Source of the DNA: an uncultured bacterium
GTDB taxonomy: Bacteria; Bacillota; Clostridia; Lachnospirales; Lachnospiraceae
Length of the DNA: 10,612 bases
Assembly (NCBI GenBank): GCA_937916345.1
Contig: CALFUE010000090.1
Location: 1-10,612 of the forward strand
Direction of reading: 5' to 3'
The notes beneath the pieces are model-generated. The model was not told the origin of the DNA. It was given only the letters and a program-made list of their open reading frames with translations, and did no database searches. The position numbers were made by a program, and so were the translations under genes. Numbering within the stretch: the first letter of the stretch is position 1; every line of letters begins with the position of its first letter. Positions 1-4,721 of the stretch are shown one piece after another.

Positions 1-2229
1 AACAAGAACTCTACAAAGATCATCGGTGATCACACCGACAAATATATACAGGCTTACTTCCAGTACGACTCTAAGAAGACCGGCGGTATCACCATCTCTC
101 ACCTGAGATTCGGCGACAACCCAATCAAGAGCCCGTATTACATCAATCAGGCCGACTTCGTTGCCTGCCACAATCCATCTTATGTGATTAAGGGCTACAA
201 GATGGTTCAGGACGTAAAGCCCGGAGGAACCTTCATGATCAACTGCCAGTGGTCTGACGAAGAACTCGACAAGCATATGCCAGCCGCAGCAAAGAAATAT
301 ATAGCTGAGAACGACATCCGGCTCTATACCATAAACGCCATCGACAAGGCTATTGAGATCGGTATGGGAAAGCGTACCAATACCATCCTTCAGAGCGCAT
401 TCTTCAAGCTCGCAGATGTAATGCCTATCGATGAGGCTATCGATTTCATGAAGAAGGCGGCAGAGAAGTCTTACTCAAAGAAGGGTCAGGATGTGGTTGA
501 GATGAACTGGAAGGCTATCGACGCCGGCGTGGATGCCATCCACAAGGTAGAAGTGCCCGACAGCTGGAAGAATCCCGCTCCGGATGCTCCGAAGCCTGAG
601 AAGAAAGGCCGCGAGGCTACCGTAAAGATGGTTAACGAGCTTCTTGAGCCCATTGCTCTAATGGACGGCGATTCACTTCCCGTATCAGCATTCACCGCGA
701 TTGCAGACGGTCAGTTCGAGACCGGCGCTTCTGCTTACGAGAAGAGAGGAACTGCGGTTACAGTTCCCGAGTGGGATCAGACAAAGTGTATCCAGTGTAA
801 CAACTGTGCTTTCGTCTGCTCGCACGCTACCATCCGTCCCTTCCTCCTCTCAGAGGACGAGGCAAAGGCAGCTCCCTCAAACATCAAGCTGGCAGACTCA
901 AAACCGAAGGCAGGAAAGTATCAGTTCACCATGTCTGTTACTCCTCTCGACTGCATGGGCTGCGGCGAGTGTATCACGGTCTGCCCGGTAGACGCGATTC
1001 AGATGAAGCCCCAGGAGTCACAGCTGGATCAGCAGCCCGTATTCGATTATCTGGTTGAAAACGTATCAAAGAAAGAGGATTCCGGTTTTGCGGACACAAC
1101 CCCCAAGGGTTCTCAGTTCAACCAGCCGCTGCTTGAGTTCTCAGGCTCATGCGCAGGCTGCGCCGAGACCTCTTACGCAAGACTTATCACACAGCTCTTC
1201 GGTGAGCATATGTTCATATCAAACGCTACAGGATGTTCTTCTATCTGGGGTAACCCTGCAGCAACCTCGCCATACACAGTCAACAAGGACTCAAAGAAGG
1301 GACCGGCATGGTCAAACTCGCTGTTTGAGGACAACGCTGAGCATGGCTTCGGTATGCAGGTCGGCCAGAAGTATCTGAGAGACAGAGCCATCGAGAAGCT
1401 TGAAAATATGAATGCGTCTGGCTCTCTGAAGGAAGCTGTCGACAAGTTCCTCGCTACAAAGGACAGCACCCGTGAGAACGGCCCCTGCGCAGACGCCCTG
1501 ATAAAGGAGCTGGAGGCAGCAGGCACACCCGAGGCAAAGGAGATCCTTGAGAGCAGGGATTACCTGTCAAAGAAATCCATATGGGTGTTCGGCGGTGACG
1601 GCTGGGCATACGACATCGGATTCGGCGGACTCGATCATGTCCTCGCTTCAGGTCAGGATGTAAATGTAATGGTATTCGATACAGAGATGTACTCTAATAC
1701 CGGCGGACAGGCTTCAAAGGCTTCAAATATCGGCGAGGTATGCCAGTTTGCTGCCGCGGGCAAGGAGCTTGGAAAGAAGTCTCTGGCTGAGATCGCAATG
1801 TCTTACGGATATGTATATGTGGCTCAGATCGCTCTGGGAGCAAATCCTGCACAGGCTGTGAAGGCTCTGATCGAGGCTGAGAGCTACAACGGACCTTCCC
1901 TCATCATCGGTTATGCACCCTGCGAGCTTCACGGTATCGCAAAGGGCGGCATGAACCACTGCCAGGATGAGATGAAGAAAGCAGTTGCCGCCGGCTACTG
2001 GAACCTCTTCTCATTTAATCCCGCACTGAAGGCAGAGGGAAAGAATCCGTTCACTCTGACTTCAAAGGCCGGCGATGGCTCATATCAGGATTTCCTGAAC
2101 AACGAGGCTCGTTACACCCGTCTCATCAAGCCCTTCCCGGAGAGAGCAAAGGAGCTCTTCGAGAAGAACGAGGAGGCTGCAAAGGCTCGTTACGAGCATC
2201 TCCAAAAGCTGGTTGAGCTTTACAAATAA
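1..2229 (+). CDS. nifJ: Pyruvate:ferredoxin (flavodoxin) oxidoreductase, C-terminal part (5' end outside window)
   Basis: This enzyme oxidatively decarboxylates pyruvate with CoA to acetyl-CoA and CO2, passing electrons to ferredoxin or flavodoxin in the cytoplasm; it is central to clostridial fermentation. The reading frame is open from base 1, so the GTG at 184 is not the start: the codons before it encode the conserved NKNSTKIIGD...YFQYDSKK...SHLRFG region. The window encodes 742 residues of a protein usually near 1,170. Two CxxCxxCxxxC [4Fe-4S] motifs lie at bases 787-819 and 952-984. Likely ligands of the third cluster are the CAGC cysteines (1150-1161), the TGCSS cysteine (1234-1236) and the APCELHG cysteine (1921-1923). 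The thiamine diphosphate motif begins at GGDGWAYDIG (1591) and runs to the YSNTGG segment. The gene ends in TAA followed by its own terminator. No frameshift or missing key cysteine was seen. Identification is secure. Confidence 0.97.
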   Translation, partial: NKNSTKIIGDHTDKYIQAYFQYDSKKTGGITISHLRFGDNPIKSPYYINQADFVACHNPSYVIKGYKMVQDVKPGGTFMINCQWSDEELDKHMPAAAKKYIAENDIRLYTINAIDKAIEIGMGKRTNTILQSAFFKLADVMPIDEAIDFMKKAAEKSYSKKGQDVVEMNWKAIDAGVDAIHKVEVPDSWKNPAPDAPKPEKKGREATVKMVNELLEPIALMDGDSLPVSAFTAIADGQFETGASAYEKRGTAVTVPEWDQTKCIQCNNCAFVCSHATIRPFLLSEDEAKAAPSNIKLADSKPKAGKYQFTMSVTPLDCMGCGECITVCPVDAIQMKPQESQLDQQPVFDYLVENVSKKEDSGFADTTPKGSQFNQPLLEFSGSCAGCAETSYARLITQLFGEHMFISNATGCSSIWGNPAATSPYTVNKDSKKGPAWSNSLFEDNAEHGFGMQVGQKYLRDRAIEKLENMNASGSLKEAVDKFLATKDSTRENGPCADALIKELEAAGTPEAKEILESRDYLSKKSIWVFGGDGWAYDIGFGGLDHVLASGQDVNVMVFDTEMYSNTGGQASKASNIGEVCQFAAAGKELGKKSLAEIAMSYGYVYVAQIALGANPAQAVKALIEAESYNGPSLIIGYAPCELHGIAKGGMNHCQDEMKKAVAAGYWNLFSFNPALKAEGKNPFTLTSKAGDGSYQDFLNNEARYTRLIKPFPERAKELFEKNEEAAKARYEHLQKLVELYK

Positions 2230-2247
2230 TCTTAAAACAGATTCAGG

Positions 2248-2274
2248 GCTGCCGCGGAAACGCGGCAGCTTTTT
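2248..2274 (+). terminator. Rho-independent terminator of the pyruvate:ferredoxin oxidoreductase gene
   Basis: A perfect 9-bp stem, GCTGCCGCG (2248-2256) with CGCGGCAGC (2261-2269), closes a GAAA tetraloop and is followed by five T. It lies 19 bases after the stop codon and just before the next promoter, so it insulates the two units. Confidence 0.93.
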
Positions 2275-2277
2275 AAT

Positions 2278-2306
2278 TTGACTTTATTTTTTCTCTTTGC
2301 TATAAT
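2278..2306 (+). promoter_or_regulatory. Sigma-A type promoter of the metal ABC transporter operon
   Basis: TTGACT (2278-2283) and TATAAT (2301-2306) are separated by exactly 17 bases, one mismatch from the full consensus. Transcription should start near 2313, leaving a leader of about 50 bases before the ATG at 2362. The -35 box begins four bases after the upstream terminator's T run. Confidence 0.85.
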
Positions 2307-2330
2307 CGGCAACGATTCCTGATTTCGATT
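2304..2330. promoter_or_regulatory. Possible operator: AATCG/CGATT half-sites at the promoter -10 and start region
   Basis: AATCG (2304-2308) and CGATT (2313-2317) form an inverted repeat with a 4-base centre, overlapping the -10 box and the expected start point. A second CGATT follows at 2326-2330. The position suits a repressor of the metal transporter operon. The half-sites resemble the AATCG ends of Zur boxes, but the spacing does not match the Bacillus Zur consensus, so no regulator is named. A 5-base dyad could arise by chance. Confidence 0.3.
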
Positions 2331-2361
2331 TTGCGGCAGCCGGACACAACGGAGAGCACAG

Positions 2362-3033
2362 ATGAATTTATTGACAGTAAAGGGTCTTAGCCTTGGTTAT
2401 GATTCACAGGTCATTTTGAACGATATAAATTTTACGGTGGATGAAGGTGATTATCTCTGCATTCTTGGGGAGAACGGCTCCGGCAAGTCTACCCTCATGA
2501 AGACTCTGCTGTCTCTGACTCCTGCCATGGGAGGGGAGATGATCTATGGCGGTGGCTTGAAAAAGGGGGAGATAGGCTATCTCCCGCAGCAGACCTTCTA
2601 CCAGAGGGATTTTCCGGCGTCTGTACGGGAGATTGTGATGTCAGGCTTTGCGGCGAGAGGCGGCTTTAAGCCTTTTTACAGCGTCGCGGATAAAGAAGAA
2701 GCCATGGAAAACATGGAGCGGATGGGGATTGCGGATCTCTCGGAGCGCTGCTACAGAGAGCTCTCCGGAGGCCAGCAGCAGAGAGTGCTCCTTGCCAGGG
2801 CTCTGTGCGCCGCAAAGAAGCTGCTCCTGCTTGATGAGCCTGTCTCAGGCCTTGACCCAAAGGTGACGGAGGAGCTCTACGAGCTGATTAAAAATCTGAA
2901 CGATGACGGCGTCACCATCATAATGATCTCCCATGATCTCGAAGCCGCCTACAAATACGCGGATCACATCCTCCACATAGGGGATAATGTCTATTTCGGT
3001 ACGAAGGAGGAGTACATCAATGAATATATTTGA
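2362..3033 (+). CDS. znuC: ABC transporter ATP-binding protein, zinc/manganese (ZnuC/AdcC/MntB-like) family
   Basis: This is the cytoplasmic ATPase subunit of a metal-ion importer; it hydrolyses ATP to drive the permease encoded next to it. The 223-residue protein is a single ABC domain. Walker A is GENGSGKST (36-44), the Q-loop is YLPQQ (73-77), the signature is LSGGQQQR (134-141), Walker B is LLLLDEP (154-160), the D-loop is SGLD (162-165) and the switch histidine is H191. The FPASVREIV segment after the Q-loop is typical of the ZnuC/MntB subgroup. The ATG at 2362 is preceded by GGAG at 2351-2354. The gene is first in a two-gene operon and overlaps the permease start by 14 bases. The metal (zinc, manganese or iron) cannot be read from the ATPase; the symbol is a family-level label. 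Confidence 0.9.
   Translation: MNLLTVKGLSLGYDSQVILNDINFTVDEGDYLCILGENGSGKSTLMKTLLSLTPAMGGEMIYGGGLKKGEIGYLPQQTFYQRDFPASVREIVMSGFAARGGFKPFYSVADKEEAMENMERMGIADLSERCYRELSGGQQQRVLLARALCAAKKLLLLDEPVSGLDPKVTEELYELIKNLNDDGVTIIMISHDLEAAYKYADHILHIGDNVYFGTKEEYINEYI
3004..3010 (+). promoter_or_regulatory. Ribosome binding site that fixes the permease start
   Basis: AAGGAGG lies 9 bases before the ATG at 3020, inside the end of the ATPase gene. It decides against the in-frame upstream start at 2987, which has no comparable site and would add 11 residues translated from within the ATPase gene. Confidence 0.85.
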
Positions 3034-3865
3034 AAAGCTGATGGATTACCTCTCCTATCCTTTCGTGAGGTACGCCATAACAGTCGGCGTGCTGATAGCA
3101 CTGTGTTCCGCGCTGCTTGGGGTGATCCTCGTGCTGAAGCGGTTTTCATTCATAGGAGACGGTTTGAGCCATGTGGCATTCGGCGGTATCGCCATCGCAT
3201 CCGTGTTTAATCTGACGAATCAGATGCTCATTGTTCTGCCGGTCACTGTTATTTCGGCAGTTCTGATGCTTCGTTCCGGCAGCAGGGCAAAGATAAAGGG
3301 GGATGCGGTCATCGCAATGATCTCCGTGGGCTCCCTCGCCCTTGGGTACCTCCTCATGAATATTTTTTCCACTTCTTCGAATCTCTCAGGTGATGTGTGC
3401 AGCACTCTTTTCGGTTCCACCTCCATACTTACCCTGACATCCTTTGAGGTGTGGCTCTGTGTGATACTCTCGATGCTTGTCATCGCAGTTTTTGTGATAT
3501 TCTACAACAGGATTTTTTCGGTGACCTTTGATGAGGATTTTTCCACCGCGATAGGTGTTTCCTCAAAAAGATACAATATTCTTATCGCGGTGGTTATAGC
3601 TGTGGTGATAGTGCTCGCCATGAATCTGGTGGGTTCTTTGCTTATATCCGCGCTGGTCATTTTCCCTGCATTGTCTGCCATGCGGGTGTTTGACAGCTTC
3701 AAAAAAGTGACCGTGTTTTCCGCGATCCTCTCGGTCGTGTGCGCATTAACCGGGCTTCTTTTGTCTGTTCTCTTCTCCACCCCCGTTGGCTCTACCATTG
3801 TGGCTGTGGATGTGGCGGCGTTTCTGCTCTGCTATATTATGGGAACCGCTTCGCGAACCCCATAA
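3020..3865 (+). CDS. znuB: Metal ABC transporter permease, ABC-3 (ZnuB/MntC-like) family
   Basis: This is the integral membrane subunit of a zinc/manganese-type importer, forming the metal pathway with the ATPase encoded just upstream. The 281-residue protein is almost entirely hydrophobic with about eight membrane segments. Family signatures are RFSFIGDGLSHVAFGG (41-56), the cytoplasmic TFDEDFSTAIGV segment (169-180) and the VGSLLISALVIFPA helix (204-217), near the usual coupling region for the ATPase. The length is normal for the family (about 270-290). The start at 3020 follows AAGGAGG with 9-base spacing and overlaps the ATPase stop, implying translational coupling. No periplasmic-type binding protein (ZnuA/MntA) gene follows, so that partner must be encoded elsewhere or be absent. 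The last codons lie in a sequence that can fold as a hairpin (3841-3860). Substrate metal is inferred from family only. Confidence 0.9.
   Translation: MNIFEKLMDYLSYPFVRYAITVGVLIALCSALLGVILVLKRFSFIGDGLSHVAFGGIAIASVFNLTNQMLIVLPVTVISAVLMLRSGSRAKIKGDAVIAMISVGSLALGYLLMNIFSTSSNLSGDVCSTLFGSTSILTLTSFEVWLCVILSMLVIAVFVIFYNRIFSVTFDEDFSTAIGVSSKRYNILIAVVIAVVIVLAMNLVGSLLISALVIFPALSAMRVFDSFKKVTVFSAILSVVCALTGLLLSVLFSTPVGSTIVAVDVAAFLLCYIMGTASRTP
3841..3860. repeat. Imperfect hairpin at the 3' end of the permease gene
   Basis: GGG (3841-3843) can pair with CCC (3858-3860), and CGC (3847-3849) with GCG (3853-3855) around a TTC loop, with an internal bulge of AAC against AA. It is the first of three inverted repeats in a row and includes the last codons of the permease gene. 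Weak alone; noted because of the cluster. Confidence 0.35.
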
Positions 3866-3874
3866 TCATAATAC

Positions 3875-3896
3875 GGTGCAATGAATTGCACCTTTT
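3875..3896 (+). terminator. Probable terminator of the metal transporter operon
   Basis: GGTGCAAT (3875-3882) and ATTGCACC (3885-3892) form a perfect dyad; the likely RNA form is a 6-bp stem, GGTGCA with TGCACC, around a 6-base loop. TTTT follows directly at 3893-3896. It lies nine bases after the permease stop. The short T run makes it a moderate terminator. On the other strand no T run follows. Confidence 0.6.
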
Positions 3897-3928
3897 ATCG
3901 GCAGTTGCCAAAGCAACTTCCGATAAGA
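3893..3928. repeat. Long inverted repeat (about 16-bp stem, 4-base loop)
   Basis: The arm at 3895-3908 pairs with 3913-3926 around a CAAA loop, with one mismatch (C3902/T3919). The stem extends through a G-T pair (3894/3927) and a T-A pair (3893/3928). Neither strand has a T run after it, so it is not a classical terminator. It directly follows the operon terminator and may be a REP-like intergenic element, an RNA-stabilising stem, or part of a larger bidirectional end structure. Confidence 0.7.
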
Positions 3929-3939
3929 TATATTATTTA

Positions 3940-3959
3940 CTGTCTGTCTGTCTGTCTGT
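3940..3959 (+). repeat. Tetranucleotide microsatellite (CTGT)5
   Basis: Five perfect head-to-tail copies of CTGT lie in the gap between the convergent permease and YczE-like genes. No open reading frame with family support crosses it. Such tracts are prone to slippage, so copy number may vary between strains. Confidence 0.95.
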
Positions 3960-4064
3960 TAATTTTGCGACATCTGCCATAATCCTGTCAACTCTTTTCA
4001 TAAAAATTTAAGATTGTGTTCACTCTATCATACCCCATACGGTGTTGTCAATACATAAAAAAAT

Positions 4065-4721
4065 CTATATCCCTAGCTTCTTCATGTATTTGCCAACAAG
4101 GGTGATGGCGGGACCCAAGCCTACAGCCATCAGTATGATCCCGATGGTCGGAGTGCCGGAAAACAACATCCCCACCACAATAGCCATGGAATCATAAGCG
4201 ATCCTCACGATAAAAAACGGTATCTTGTGGAGCCACTCCGTGATGATCTTTCCGGTGCCGTCATAGGGTGAGAGCCCAAGGTTCGAATTCATATATATGG
4301 CCGCGCTGATGATAAAGCCAAACAATGCGATCACAAATATCACAATCTGCGCGACTCCGGGTTCGAAAACACTCGAAGGGATAAGCCTCTCCCAGAGCCA
4401 GCAGAAAAAGTCGGCATAATAACCTATGAGAACCATATTAAATATAGTACCCAGACCAATGAGCTTCGGTCGTATCAGTATCACAAAGATAAGCATGACG
4501 GCATTGAGCAGCAGCTGCCAGTTTCCCAATGTCCAACCAAGCGTTGAGGCTATGGAACGATTCATAAAGGTATAAGGATCCGTTCCCAGTCCGCACATGA
4601 TGAGAAATGACAGAAAAAAGCCCATGCCTGTTATACCAAGAAAGCAAATAATGGTCTTTTTGATAAACTTCTTCTTGTCCTTTATTGTAAACAGCTTTTT
4701 TATTTTTTTTTTCAGCGACAT
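4065..4721 (-). CDS. YczE/YyaS/YitT-type integral membrane protein
   Basis: This 218-residue membrane protein belongs to the YczE/YyaS group, whose biochemical role is not established. It begins with a lysine-rich cytoplasmic stretch (residues 4-22) and has five or six membrane segments, roughly at 23-43, 68-84, 88-108, 124-144, 168-187 and 191-210. Family marks are GLGTDPYT (44-51) followed by GNWQLLLN (66-73) in the first half, and the related NLGLSPYDG (147-155) in the second half, which suggests an internal duplication. The ATG at 4721 abuts the TGA of the upstream kinase gene with no spacer, and AAGGAAGG (4730-4737) lies within that gene, so translation is coupled. It is the last gene of the signalling operon; a transport or membrane-stress role downstream of the kinases is only inference. 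Codons 4-7 contain an A10 tract that could slip. Confidence 0.85.
   Translation of the reverse strand: MSLKKKIKKLFTIKDKKKFIKKTIICFLGITGMGFFLSFLIMCGLGTDPYTFMNRSIASTLGWTLGNWQLLLNAVMLIFVILIRPKLIGLGTIFNMVLIGYYADFFCWLWERLIPSSVFEPGVAQIVIFVIALFGFIISAAIYMNSNLGLSPYDGTGKIITEWLHKIPFFIVRIAYDSMAIVVGMLFSGTPTIGIILMAVGLGPAITLVGKYMKKLGI
4703..4712 (-). repeat. A10 homopolymer at the 5' end of the YczE-like gene
   Basis: Ten A on the coding strand span codons 4-7 of the membrane protein gene and are followed, after one T, by six more A. Tracts of this length can cause replication or transcriptional slippage, which here would frameshift the protein right after its start. Confidence 0.9.

Noticed and set aside
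184..2229. GTG at 184 as the start of the oxidoreductase gene
   Set aside because: The frame is open to base 1 and the upstream codons encode conserved family sequence, so the gene continues beyond the window edge.
2987..3019. Upstream start for the permease at 2987
   Set aside because: The ATG at 3020 has an ideal AAGGAGG site and gives the normal family N-terminus; the extra 11 residues have no support.
3739..4011. Plus-strand open frame of 90 codons crossing the permease end and the microsatellite
   Set aside because: Its first half overlaps the permease in another frame, it has no ribosome binding site, and its sequence is low-complexity without family features.
3871..4044. Repeated 8-mer ATACGGTG (3871-3878 and 4037-4044) as target-site duplication of an inserted element
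   Set aside because: The first copy runs into the terminator dyad, no terminal inverted repeats lie just inside the copies, and an 8-base match can be chance.
3986..4051. Two TTGACA hexamers on the minus strand (4046-4051 and 3986-3991) as promoters
   Set aside because: Neither has a good -10 box at 16-18 bases, and they would drive only antisense transcription into the permease gene.
4065..4090. Terminator directly after the YczE-like gene on the minus strand
   Set aside because: Seven T follow the stop codon, but only a 3-bp CTA/TAG stem precedes them; no stable hairpin is present, so the operon's 3' end is not assigned.
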